This document shows, in pieces, positions 24,460-31,967 of a DNA stretch of 64,000 bases. Below the pieces are notes generated by a model. It ran no database searches, was not told the DNA's origin, and worked only from the letters and a program-made list of their open reading frames with translations. Position 1 is the stretch's first letter. Every line of letters starts with the position of its first letter. Where the stretch lies: NCBI GenBank assembly GCA_029008615.1, contig JAQXJI010000010.1, positions 16,597-80,596 of the forward strand, in the 5' to 3' direction. A program made the position numbers and the translations under genes. Origin of the DNA: Elusimicrobiota bacterium (GTDB lineage: Bacteria; Elusimicrobiota; Elusimicrobia; Elusimicrobiales; Elusimicrobiaceae).

Positions 24460-25887
24460 ATGGAACTAGCAGATTTTATAGAGAAGATTGCTGACAAACA
24501 AGATCAGATATTATTTACAGAGGCTTTTCAGGCTTATAACTCGAAATTATATCGAAGTGCTTATATTATATTTTGGTTAACGTGTGCAGAATCTCTCAAA
24601 CATAAATTTCAAGTATGTGCGAGACGGGGGGATAGTGCTGCTAGGGATTTATATCAGAAAATTACTAATAAAGAGGGACAGCATGCAGCTGTTGATAAGG
24701 CTATTTTGTCCTATGCCCAAAAATATGGTCTAATTACTGATGCCGAGTGTCAACAGTTGGAATATATATATACTATGAGGTGTATATATGCTCATCCATA
24801 TAAGACATCTCCAACAAAAAAGGAGGTTGAATATGCTATTAATACAATCATGTCTATTGTTTTAACACGACCACCATTATTTACTCAAGGTTATGTGGAA
24901 GAATTAGTTTCTAAACTAACTAATGATGAATGTTATTTATCAGATGTTGAGAATATTGTTAGAAGCACAGCGCAACAATGGTTAGCAAAGATTGGGCCTA
25001 GTTATCATAAAATGTTCTTTGAAAAATATATTCAAGCAAATGAGCTCCTATTGGCTTCGCCGGTTGTTTTATTTAGACGGCGTGCTCAATGGATTCTTGA
25101 TGAGGTGTTGAAAAAAATCTCATTTGCAGCCTATGATGATGAAGAATGGTACAATTGGGTTGCTACCTACCCTCAAACAATCTTAGATGTTTTACAAGTG
25201 GAATCTTCAGGGCTACGACAAATTGGAGATAGGGCAAGGGATTATTTGGTCAATACCATACTTAAGAGTGCAGAAAAGGCTCCTGAATATTTAAATATTC
25301 TAATTCCTTATTTAAAAGACCAAGAGTTTTTAGGGCACAACTACACTATTATTCATAGTAGGTTATTAGAACTACCATTAGATGTTTTGCGATGTACGCA
25401 GCTCTCAATAGATATGTATTTACCTGCCATTTTGGGTGCATTGCAATCAGGAAATTTCAATCGACAAAATGAAGTTGCAACCTTTATTAGCAGAAATCGA
25501 GATTCGATCTCAATGTTGTCTTCAGAACAACAATTTGAATTAGGCATAAGAATTCATGAAGCAGCTATACACAGTGCTTTTTCTGCACAGAGTTATATAA
25601 ATGCAATTGCTAGTAGTCCAAATGAATATCCTCTGGATTTTATAAAAGGTTTAGTTCAGGCTGTTGTAGTTCTAGATGCTCAAGGCCGATGTATTCATGT
25701 TTATTGGAGTCAGATAAAGGTTTTATCTTCTCTCTTTAGTAATATATCTGATGCTAGGGATTTAATTGAAAATATAAATAAAAGCATTCAAGAATATTTT
25801 GAAAGGGGGGGTTATAGTGTAACTTATAAGAAAATGCTTGAGGAGCAGTATGACTTAAATCAATGTAATTGGTTGACACTCCAGTAA
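24460..25887 (+). CDS. HEPN-like domain protein
   Basis: The protein has 475 residues from the ATG at 24460, chosen because GGAGG precedes it by 5 nt; an earlier ATG at 24433 lies within the hairpin repeat. Residues of about 15-130 look like a HEPN domain, ending in IYTMRCIYAHPY, which contains the Rx4H motif of HEPN nucleases. The rest (130-475) is helical, probably repeat-like, and unrecognised. It follows the DUF3800 gene and probably acts with it. HEPN effectors commonly cut RNA in phage defence; this role is inferred. Confidence 0.65.
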   Translation: MELADFIEKIADKQDQILFTEAFQAYNSKLYRSAYIIFWLTCAESLKHKFQVCARRGDSAARDLYQKITNKEGQHAAVDKAILSYAQKYGLITDAECQQLEYIYTMRCIYAHPYKTSPTKKEVEYAINTIMSIVLTRPPLFTQGYVEELVSKLTNDECYLSDVENIVRSTAQQWLAKIGPSYHKMFFEKYIQANELLLASPVVLFRRRAQWILDEVLKKISFAAYDDEEWYNWVATYPQTILDVLQVESSGLRQIGDRARDYLVNTILKSAEKAPEYLNILIPYLKDQEFLGHNYTIIHSRLLELPLDVLRCTQLSIDMYLPAILGALQSGNFNRQNEVATFISRNRDSISMLSSEQQFELGIRIHEAAIHSAFSAQSYINAIASSPNEYPLDFIKGLVQAVVVLDAQGRCIHVYWSQIKVLSSLFSNISDARDLIENINKSIQEYFERGGYSVTYKKMLEEQYDLNQCNWLTLQ

Positions 25888-26037
25888 AAAATATTAACAT
25901 TTGTGTGAAATCCCTAATCTAGAATAGACAGCATCATCATTTATTTTTAAAGTTATAGTAGAAAAGAAATTATTGTTTATATTTATAGCTACGAGATAAG
26001 TTTAGAATGGGATGAGACTGGTTTACATGTAGCACTG

Positions 26038-26054
26038 CTCCCTGTTATGCAGGG
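26038..26054 (+). repeat. 17-bp hairpin repeat, copy 2
   Basis: This is the second exact copy of CTCCCTGTTATGCAGGG, again followed by NGGCA. A further hairpin, AGCCAAA (26067-26073) with TTTGGCT (26080-26086), follows immediately. The interval 25888-26337 has no convincing gene and contains this repeat, the long hairpin at 26120-26221 and the DUF308 promoter. Confidence 0.75.
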
Positions 26055-26119
26055 CGGCACGATCAGAGCCAAAAGAGCATTTGGCTAGTGAAATTCAGCT
26101 CTCCGCCAGTTTTCTTACT

Positions 26120-26221
26120 AAAAAGCCCTATTTCTTTGTTGTTTGCTCAGTCGAATACCTCTGCTTTCGGCGCGTTTACCCGGTATTCCTTCCTCGCAAA
26201 CGCCTGGAACTAGGGCTTTTT
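26120..26221 (+). ncRNA. Candidate long-hairpin RNA ending in a terminator
   Basis: Three nested pairings are seen: AAAAAGCCCTA (26120-26130) with TAGGGCTTTTT (26211-26221), GTTTGC (26141-26146) with GCAAAC (26196-26201), and GAATACC (26153-26159) with GGTATTC (26182-26188). Together they give a 102-nt rod with internal loops, followed by ATTTT. It could be a small RNA, a processed 3' end or a DNA hairpin at the island's right edge. The strand is chosen from the T-run and is uncertain. Confidence 0.45.
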
Positions 26222-26279
26222 ATTTTGTTAATTTCAGATACAAAAACATTTAAACAAAATGCGCCATAATATAAAACCC

Positions 26280-26307
26280 TTGAATATATAGGCATAAAGC
26301 TTATAAT
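26280..26307 (+). promoter_or_regulatory. Sigma70-like promoter of the DUF308 gene
   Basis: TTGAAT (26280-26285) and TATAAT (26302-26307) are spaced by 16 nt, about 30 nt before the gene start at 26338, which has a GGGGG ribosome binding site. Confidence 0.65.
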
Positions 26308-26337
26308 TAGAGAAGGTCTTATAAGGGGGTAGCAATT

Positions 26338-26868
26338 ATGTTACTAAGTACAAAATCAAGCATTTGGCTTACCGTTACCGGGATTATATTCATTCTTGCC
26401 GGCATAACGGTGCTGGCTTATCCGGGGTTAACCTTGGAAAGCTTGGCCATATTGCTTGGTATATCCATATTGATAACCGGCATTGCTCAGATGGCGGCGT
26501 TTATCGGAAATACCCAAGAAGAACGCGGCTGGGTGCTGTTTGCCGGTATAGCGGACGTGATAATAGGCTTGTTTTTGCTTCTTAATATCACGCCGACGGC
26601 ATTGGCCTTGCCTTTCATCATAGGCTTTTGGGCCCTGTTTACAAGCCTGTCCAAGGTGGCGGCGGCGTTTTCTTTAAAGAAAAGAGGCTTCACTAATTGG
26701 GGCGTATTGCTGGCCGCAGGGATAATAGGCTTTGTTATAGCGTGCCTTATTATTTATTACCCGGTTTTCGGAGCATTGTTCATAACCGCTTACGTAAGCG
26801 TGTTCCTGCTTTTTGCGGGGGCGATGTCAATTGCGGAAGCCGTATTTATCAAAAGAATATTGAAATAG
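26338..26868 (+). CDS. HdeD-like DUF308 membrane protein
   Basis: The protein has 176 residues with about six membrane helices covering nearly the whole length. The pattern IWLTVTGIIFILAGITVLAYP and the LLGISILITGIAQM and GIADVIIGLFLLLNITPTA stretches are typical of the HdeD/DUF308 family. HdeD of E. coli is linked to acid resistance; other members are uncharacterised. A good promoter and Shine-Dalgarno sequence precede it, and a terminator follows. Confidence 0.82.
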   Translation: MLLSTKSSIWLTVTGIIFILAGITVLAYPGLTLESLAILLGISILITGIAQMAAFIGNTQEERGWVLFAGIADVIIGLFLLLNITPTALALPFIIGFWALFTSLSKVAAAFSLKKRGFTNWGVLLAAGIIGFVIACLIIYYPVFGALFITAYVSVFLLFAGAMSIAEAVFIKRILK

Positions 26869-26876
26869 AAACGCAA

Positions 26877-26906
26877 ATCCCCCGGTCAGACGCCGGGGGA
26901 TTTTTA
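26877..26906 (+). terminator. Terminator after the DUF308 gene
   Basis: ATCCCCCGG (26877-26885) pairs with CCGGGGGAT (26893-26901), followed by TTTTT. It sits between convergent genes and may serve both. Confidence 0.85.
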
Positions 26907-27407
26907 TGTACAAAACGGCGCGTAATTAAGTTTTTTGCGTGCTGTTTTTCCCATCAAAAACAAAGCGGCATATCCCAAAGACGCATAGAAGCAAATCAGA
27001 GAGAAATACGTCAAACAAAAACAATTTAATCCGCATTCCGCTCCGTTGAAGGAAAAGGTATAATAAAAAGCCAGTATCGCAAAAATTTCCTCGGCAAAAA
27101 ACACTTTTATGCCGTAAAGAGCCAAACAAAAAAACGCGCCCCGCAGACAAAACCCAGCCAGACGCGGAAGGTTTTTAAGCGCGGCGTTTACCGACGTACG
27201 CAAAATCCGCTCGGCCCCGTAACCGCCTTTAAACAAAGCTTTGTACCAACGGTAATTTAAAACATTGTGAAGCGCAAACAAAACAAATAAAACCACGCCG
27301 AGAACTTCGTGAGCGAATCCCCCCGTCGCAGGATAGGCAAAAAGAAGCAAAAAACACATAAGCATTGAAAAATCCGTAAATATCTTTAACGCGGTGATTT
27401 TATTCAT
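26904..27407 (-). CDS. DUF4405-like membrane protein
   Basis: The protein has 167 residues from the ATG at 27407, preceded by GGAG; a TTG at 27443 is possible but weaker. About five membrane helices are seen. The helix end HEVLGVVLFVLFALHNVLNYRWYKALF resembles DUF4405/cytochrome b-type helices, with histidines that could bind haem (shortened here: HEVLGVVLFVLF, HNVLNYRWYK). Electron transport is possible, but no partner is adjacent. Inner membrane. Confidence 0.65.
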   Translation of the reverse strand: MNKITALKIFTDFSMLMCFLLLFAYPATGGFAHEVLGVVLFVLFALHNVLNYRWYKALFKGGYGAERILRTSVNAALKNLPRLAGFCLRGAFFCLALYGIKVFFAEEIFAILAFYYTFSFNGAECGLNCFCLTYFSLICFYASLGYAALFLMGKTARKKLNYAPFCT

Positions 27408-27500
27408 CGGCTTAATCTCCGTTTGTGTGGCGTGCACTTTCAATATTATATATAATACTTATTTATAAATTTTTAATATCTAAAAAAATAAAAGGGAATT

Positions 27501-28904
27501 ATGGCTGATATTATAAATCAAGCAATATCGTTAATCAATGACCGCTTTTTGGGATATGTCCTAATGGCGGCACTTATGGCGGCGGGCGTATATTTTACGT
27601 TGGCGACGCGCTTTGTGCAGTTTATGCGTCCTTCAAGAATGTTCAAGCTTTTGGCTTTGGGGGATGGCACAAAAGGAAAAGGGCATATTTCTTCTTTTCA
27701 GGCTTTTTCAATAAGTACGGCTTCGCGCGTAGGAACAGGCAATATAGCCGGCGTGGCCATAGCCATTACTACGGGCGGGCCAGGCGCAATATTTTGGATG
27801 TGGCTTATAGCCGTAATAAGTTCGGCTTCGGCCTTTGTGGAAAGCACATTGGCGCAAGTTTACAAAGTAAAACAGGGCGGGCACTTCCGCGGCGGCCCGG
27901 CTTATTATATGAAAACGGCCCTCGGCAAACCTTGGATGGGTGCGGCTTTCGCAGTAATAATAACGCTGACCTTCGCTTTTGTGTTTAACTCCGTACAGTC
28001 AAACACCATAGCTCAGTCTATGAACAAATCATTCGGCGTAAGTTCAACGCTTACCGGCCTGCTGACCGCCGGCCTTACCGCAATAATAATATTCGGCGGG
28101 CTTAAAAGGATAGCCTCTTTTTCAGCCGTGATAGTGCCGTTCTTCGCGCTGAGTTACATAGCCATAACGCTGATAGTCGCCGCGCTTAACTGGGAAAAAA
28201 TACCCTCCGTATTCGCTTTGATATTTCAGGACGCTTTCAGCCCCCGCAATATTGCGGGAGGAGCGCTCGGCGCAACAATTATGACCGGCGCCCGCAGAGG
28301 ATTATTTTCCAACGAAGCAGGTATGGGCAGCGCACCTAACGCCGCGGCAACCGCCAATATATCCCACCCCGTAACGCAAGGCTATATACAGGCTTTGAGC
28401 GTTTTCGTAGACACATTGCTGATTTGCAGCTGCACCGCGTTTATAGTGCTTCTTTCCGACTACGGCGGTTTAAATTTGGAAGGGATTGCGCTTACCCAGG
28501 CTTCGCTTGGGCGGGTTATGGGAAAATTCGGGGAATATTTTATATCCTTAAGCGTGCTTTTGTTCGCATTCACATCTATAATAGGCAATTATTATTACGG
28601 ACAGGCAAATATCGAATTCCTTACAAACAAAAAATGGGTTATGCCGATATTTCGCCTTTTGGTCGCCGCTATGGTGTTTTTGGGTGCGGTGGCGAAATTG
28701 CATTTGGTATGGAACGCGGCCGATTTGTTTATGACCGTAATGGCCTTAATGAACATAACCGCCCTGTTTTTGCTGCGCCGCCAAGCTTTGGACGTCTTAA
28801 ACGATTACAGAAAACAGAAAAAAGCCGGCATTAAAAAACCTGTTTTCAATCCGGCGAATGTGCCTTCCGTAAAAAAGGCTTACGCTTGGGAAAAGAAAGC
28901 TTAA
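27501..28904 (+). CDS. Sodium:alanine/glycine symporter (AGCS family)
   Basis: The protein has 467 residues with about eleven membrane helices. Family motifs include SRVGTGNIAGVAIAITTGGPG near 70-90 (given in parts: RVGTGNIAG, TGGPGAIFWMW), GARRGLFSNEAGMGSAPNAA near 265, and the FAFTSIIGNYYYGQ segment. AGCS carriers import alanine or glycine with sodium across the inner membrane. It is a single-gene unit with a strong terminator after it. Confidence 0.92.
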   Translation: MADIINQAISLINDRFLGYVLMAALMAAGVYFTLATRFVQFMRPSRMFKLLALGDGTKGKGHISSFQAFSISTASRVGTGNIAGVAIAITTGGPGAIFWMWLIAVISSASAFVESTLAQVYKVKQGGHFRGGPAYYMKTALGKPWMGAAFAVIITLTFAFVFNSVQSNTIAQSMNKSFGVSSTLTGLLTAGLTAIIIFGGLKRIASFSAVIVPFFALSYIAITLIVAALNWEKIPSVFALIFQDAFSPRNIAGGALGATIMTGARRGLFSNEAGMGSAPNAAATANISHPVTQGYIQALSVFVDTLLICSCTAFIVLLSDYGGLNLEGIALTQASLGRVMGKFGEYFISLSVLLFAFTSIIGNYYYGQANIEFLTNKKWVMPIFRLLVAAMVFLGAVAKLHLVWNAADLFMTVMALMNITALFLLRRQALDVLNDYRKQKKAGIKKPVFNPANVPSVKKAYAWEKKA

Positions 28905-28917
28905 TTTCCGATCCTAT

Positions 28918-28955
28918 AAAACTCCCCAAGCATTAAACTTGGGGAGTTTTATTTT
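28918..28955 (+). terminator. Terminator of the AGCS gene
   Basis: AAAACTCCCCAAG (28918-28930) pairs perfectly with CTTGGGGAGTTTT (28938-28950), followed by ATTTT. Confidence 0.9.
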
Positions 28956-29046
28956 CCTGACAAATTACAATGTATCGTTTCCTAGATTAAAACACTTGGC
29001 ATTACAATAAACTGAAATACAACACGATACAAGAAATTTCGCATTT

Positions 29047-29637
29047 CTATCTTGAAGGTTTATACACTTTTTTCCCGGCATTAACATATTTGTGAAGTTC
29101 TTGTTTACCAAGCTGTGATTCTATATTTCCATAAACAGTAATGCCTCTTTTTTTAAACTCTTTGAACCAGTTTGGCTTAAACCCTTCATCAAAACCTGTG
29201 ATTTCCTCAACATCTTTACTTGGCACACCATAATACACAGCCTTAATTCCAGACCACATAATGCCACCAATGCACATCATACAAGGTTCTGCCGTAACGT
29301 AAAGACTTAAATTATACGGGGCTAAATCATAAGTCCCTAACTTTTTTTCTGCCATTTTTATTGCATTCATTTCAGCATGGTTATTAGAGTTGTGTTCATT
29401 CACGACAGAATTAGCGACTTTAACAATTAAATTACCTTTATCGTCATAAATAGCTGCGACAAACGGACCAGCACCCGTCTTTGTAAAATTAGACATTTCA
29501 TTTTGCAAATCAATAATAATTTTACTTGCTGTTGCAAGTTTTACTTTATCAATCTTTTCATTTGAGATAACTTTTGATTTCATTGATCTTCTACTAAATG
29601 ACATAAGTAAAGGTAATGACATTAATAATTTATTCAT
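29047..29637 (-). CDS. Nucleoside/guanine deaminase-like zinc enzyme
   Basis: The protein has 196 residues. Zinc-binding motifs are HAEMNAI near residue 82 and PCMMC near residue 118, as in the cytidine-deaminase superfamily, and GVPSKDVEEITGFDEG resembles guanine deaminases (GuaD). It probably deaminates guanine or a related base or nucleoside. The first 20 residues are an unusual hydrophobic extension. AGGAGG supports the start. The gene and its 550-nt upstream region are clearly more AT-rich than the surroundings, suggesting transfer. Confidence 0.82.
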   Translation of the reverse strand: MNKLLMSLPLLMSFSRRSMKSKVISNEKIDKVKLATASKIIIDLQNEMSNFTKTGAGPFVAAIYDDKGNLIVKVANSVVNEHNSNNHAEMNAIKMAEKKLGTYDLAPYNLSLYVTAEPCMMCIGGIMWSGIKAVYYGVPSKDVEEITGFDEGFKPNWFKEFKKRGITVYGNIESQLGKQELHKYVNAGKKVYKPSR

Positions 29638-30190
29638 TTTACCTCCTTATTGTACTTGCTGCTTTTTTATTATATCTTTTTTGATTATAGCTTTAAATTC
29701 TTTAGCAAAATACAGTAGTAAACACATATGACGACTTATAACATATGGCTTAATTTTAAGTTTGAATTGAAAGTTTACCAACCTGATCAACAAATATCCG
29801 CCACGGTCCCCCCACACACAGGTTTATCCATATTAAAACAATTCCATTGTTTATCTAAACTATACTTTGGCAAGATTGACATAAACAAATGTGCATAGTT
29901 TCTATCGTGATTAAATTCTTATACCTTTCTAAATCATCTCTTAAAAATTTCACTTGTATCTGAAAAGGTACCCCCTGTCATTAAGCAGTTCTACAGTATA
30001 TACTCGATAATATCATAGAGTACTAACAATAATCTAAATAAAACTTAAAAATGTATGCTCCGTATCTGCATATTACTAAAAGAAGATCTGGGCTTTTATT
30101 TATCTTTAACCTTTTGATTCAAGTAATCTTTAAGGAATTTATAAAGTTATAGACAAAAGCCCATAACAGTTTACATCTTAAGCAAAACAA
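29638..30190. other. AT-rich gene-free stretch
   Basis: I see no convincing gene here. It has a Shine-Dalgarno sequence for the deaminase at its left end and an inverted repeat GGGCTTTT (near 30087) with AAAAGCCC (near 30153). The base composition matches the deaminase gene rather than the flavodoxin gene, so it probably arrived with the deaminase. Confidence 0.5.
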
Positions 30191-30829
30191 TTATTTTGCA
30201 AAGCCGAGTTTTTCAACCCAAGCGGAAATTTCTTTGCCCGATTTTCTGACGCTTGAGCCCCTTACCGGCATACCTTCTTTAACTTCGGCGGATGGCAAAA
30301 TCTTTTTAATGTCGCCCTCGCTGCGGCCCATACGGCTGCCTTCGTGAGTGCAGAAAGGAATTACTGTTTTGCCGGCAAAATCATAAGACTCCAAAAAGGT
30401 AAACACCGGCATAGGCATAGTACCCCACCAATTAGGATAACCTACAAAGATGACGTCATAATCCGCCATATTTTCCACCTTGCCCGAAAGCGCGGGGCGG
30501 GCGTTTTCCTGCTGTTCTTTTTTGGCTTGATCAACGCAGTCGCCGTAGTCGGAAGGATATGCTTTGACGGGTGTAATTTCAAAAATATCCGCGCCGGAAG
30601 CGGCCGCTATTTGCTCCGCCATATTTTTTGTATTGCCCGAATGAGAAAAATAAGTTACCAGAATTTTCTTATCTTTTTTGTTTGAAGTCGGCAGCTTTTC
30701 GCTTTCGGCTTTAATTAATCCCGCGGGGCCGTTTTCCGCAGCAGGTGCGGGAGCGTTTTTACCATTGCCGCAAGCCGATAAAAGCATTAAAGACGCGGCG
30801 CAAAACATTATACCGTAAATATTGTTCAT
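30191..30829 (-). CDS. Flavodoxin family lipoprotein
   Basis: The protein has 212 residues. A lipobox LLSAC ends the signal peptide (cysteine 20). After a linker, the flavodoxin fold begins at about 55 with the FMN phosphate loop YFSHSGNTKNMA, then FVGYPNWWGTMPMPVFTF and the PFCTHEGS motif. It is likely an envelope-anchored FMN electron carrier or oxidoreductase. A second MerR-type promoter with a 19-nt spacer lies directly upstream, linking it to the merR-reductase operon. Confidence 0.85.
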   Translation of the reverse strand: MNNIYGIMFCAASLMLLSACGNGKNAPAPAAENGPAGLIKAESEKLPTSNKKDKKILVTYFSHSGNTKNMAEQIAAASGADIFEITPVKAYPSDYGDCVDQAKKEQQENARPALSGKVENMADYDVIFVGYPNWWGTMPMPVFTFLESYDFAGKTVIPFCTHEGSRMGRSEGDIKKILPSAEVKEGMPVRGSSVRKSGKEISAWVEKLGFAK

Positions 30830-30890
30830 TTATTTCTCCGTATTAAAGTTTGTTTTTAGAATCCGCCCTATAAGGGACGAGCGTATAAAA

Positions 30891-30921
30891 AGTATACTCC
30901 CTGGAGCGGACTCCAAGTCAA
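30891..30921 (-). promoter_or_regulatory. MerR-type promoter of the flavodoxin gene
   Basis: On the minus strand, TTGACT (30916-30921) and TATACT (30891-30896) are separated by 19 nt that include TTGGAGT and CTCCAG half-sites. The 19-nt spacing is the hallmark of MerR-family activation. It overlaps the tail of the reductase gene region and points at the flavodoxin. Confidence 0.75.
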
Positions 30922-30925
30922 TGAG

Positions 30926-31465
30926 TTAGCATTTAAGGCCGGCTTCGTAAGCTTCCTTATAGGCGGGAGTGTCTTTAACTTCCCCTTTCTGCCAAGCGCC
31001 GACGCCGTATATAATGGCTTTTTCCTTAGCGCCCTCCAAGCAATCCTCGGTAAATCCGCGCAGAGCTTCAACGGTGCGTGCGAGGTTTTTCTTTTCCGTA
31101 TCGGCAGCGCTGAGGATAAAGTAAAAATCTTTATTGCTGATTTCCGTATAGCGCGGCACGGTGCGATCGATAAAAGTTTTAAGCTGCCCGTCCATAGAAT
31201 AAAAATAAACCGGCGTAGCCAAAACTATAACGTCGGCTTTTATCATTTTGTCAAGCAGGGGCTTCATATCGTCCTTTTGAACACAGACGTGCGAAGAATT
31301 GCAAACCCCGCAGCCCAAACAATAATTTATTTTATGTTCCGGCAAAAATATTTTTTCGGCTTTGTGCCCGGCTTCAAGCGCGCCGGCCAAAAAACGGTCG
31401 CAAAGTAAATCCGAATTACCGCCCCTTCTCGGGCTGGAAGATATTATAAGAACCTGTTTTGACAT
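30926..31465 (-). CDS. NAD(P)H-dependent FMN reductase-like flavoprotein
   Basis: The protein has 179 residues. The start VLIISSSPRRGGNSDLL is the FMN-binding loop of the NADPH-dependent FMN reductase family, and CLGCGVCNSSHVCVQKDDM near residue 49 is the cysteine cluster of iron-sulfur flavoprotein relatives. ATPVYFYSMDGQLKTFIDR near 80 binds flavin. Likely cytoplasmic redox or detoxification enzyme. It begins one base after the merR stop, so the regulator and enzyme are one operon. Confidence 0.85.
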   Translation of the reverse strand: MSKQVLIISSSPRRGGNSDLLCDRFLAGALEAGHKAEKIFLPEHKINYCLGCGVCNSSHVCVQKDDMKPLLDKMIKADVIVLATPVYFYSMDGQLKTFIDRTVPRYTEISNKDFYFILSAADTEKKNLARTVEALRGFTEDCLEGAKEKAIIYGVGAWQKGEVKDTPAYKEAYEAGLKC

Positions 31466-31861
31466 TTATTTCTCCTTCCCGCTGAGAAGTTTCTTCTCGC
31501 AGGATAAAATCGTGGTTTCGTAAACTTCTATTTTATGGTTAAGACGCTCAAGCGTTTTTTGCATTTCCTCTATTCTCAGTTTAAGCCGGTCCCTTTCTTT
31601 AACCAGCAAATCCTTGCGCTTGTGCGCCGTACGGTTTCCCTTTTGATAGAGGGAAACATATTCCACCAAAGTTTCTATGGAAAGGCCCGCGCTGCGCATA
31701 CACTTTATAAATTCAACCCAGCCGCAATCGGATGGCGTATAATCGCGGATGCCGCTTTCTTTACGGTTAACTTCCGGTATCAGGCCTACTTTTTCATAGT
31801 ATCTCAGAGTATCCACCGGCAAGCCGTATTTTTCGCCAACTTCGGAAATAGTCATATTCAT
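31466..31861 (-). CDS. MerR family transcriptional regulator
   Basis: The protein has 131 residues. The N-terminal HTH starts MNMTISEVGEKYGLPVDTLR, with YYEKVGLIPEV, as in MerR proteins, followed by a long dimerisation coiled coil. There is no metal-binding cysteine pair in the expected place (a single cysteine near the end), so the signal is probably not a simple metal ion; it resembles regulators answering electrophiles or oxidative stress. It probably activates its own promoter and that of the flavodoxin gene. Confidence 0.9.
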   Translation of the reverse strand: MNMTISEVGEKYGLPVDTLRYYEKVGLIPEVNRKESGIRDYTPSDCGWVEFIKCMRSAGLSIETLVEYVSLYQKGNRTAHKRKDLLVKERDRLKLRIEEMQKTLERLNHKIEVYETTILSCEKKLLSGKEK

Positions 31862-31876
31862 TCTCCTTGTTAAAAT

Positions 31877-31907
31877 ATCATATCATTTGGAGTTAACTCC
31901 AAGTCAA
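31877..31907 (-). promoter_or_regulatory. MerR-type autoregulated promoter
   Basis: On the minus strand, TTGACT (31902-31907) and TATGAT (31877-31882) are separated by exactly 19 nt. The palindrome TTGGAGTTAACTCCAA lies in the spacer. This is the classical MerR operator layout, upstream of the merR gene. Confidence 0.85.
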
Positions 31908-31911
31908 GCGC

Positions 31912-31941
31912 AAAAAAATCCCCGACGCAAAAACGCCGGGG
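31912..31941 (-). terminator. Terminator of the efflux transporter gene
   Basis: CCCCGACG (31920-31927) pairs with CGCCGGGG (31934-31941) with one mismatch. On the minus strand seven T's follow. It isolates the efflux gene from the merR promoter. Confidence 0.75.
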
Positions 31942-31967
31942 AGTTGAATCAAGATTTTACTATGATA

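Noticed and set aside
26085..26106. 3' fragment of tRNA-Ser as an attachment-site copy of 14545-14631
   Set aside because: Only about seven bases (CTCTCCG) are shared; too short to call an att repeat.
26081..26269. 62-codon frame over the 26120-26221 hairpin
   Set aside because: It covers the inverted repeats, has no ribosome binding site and no recognisable sequence.
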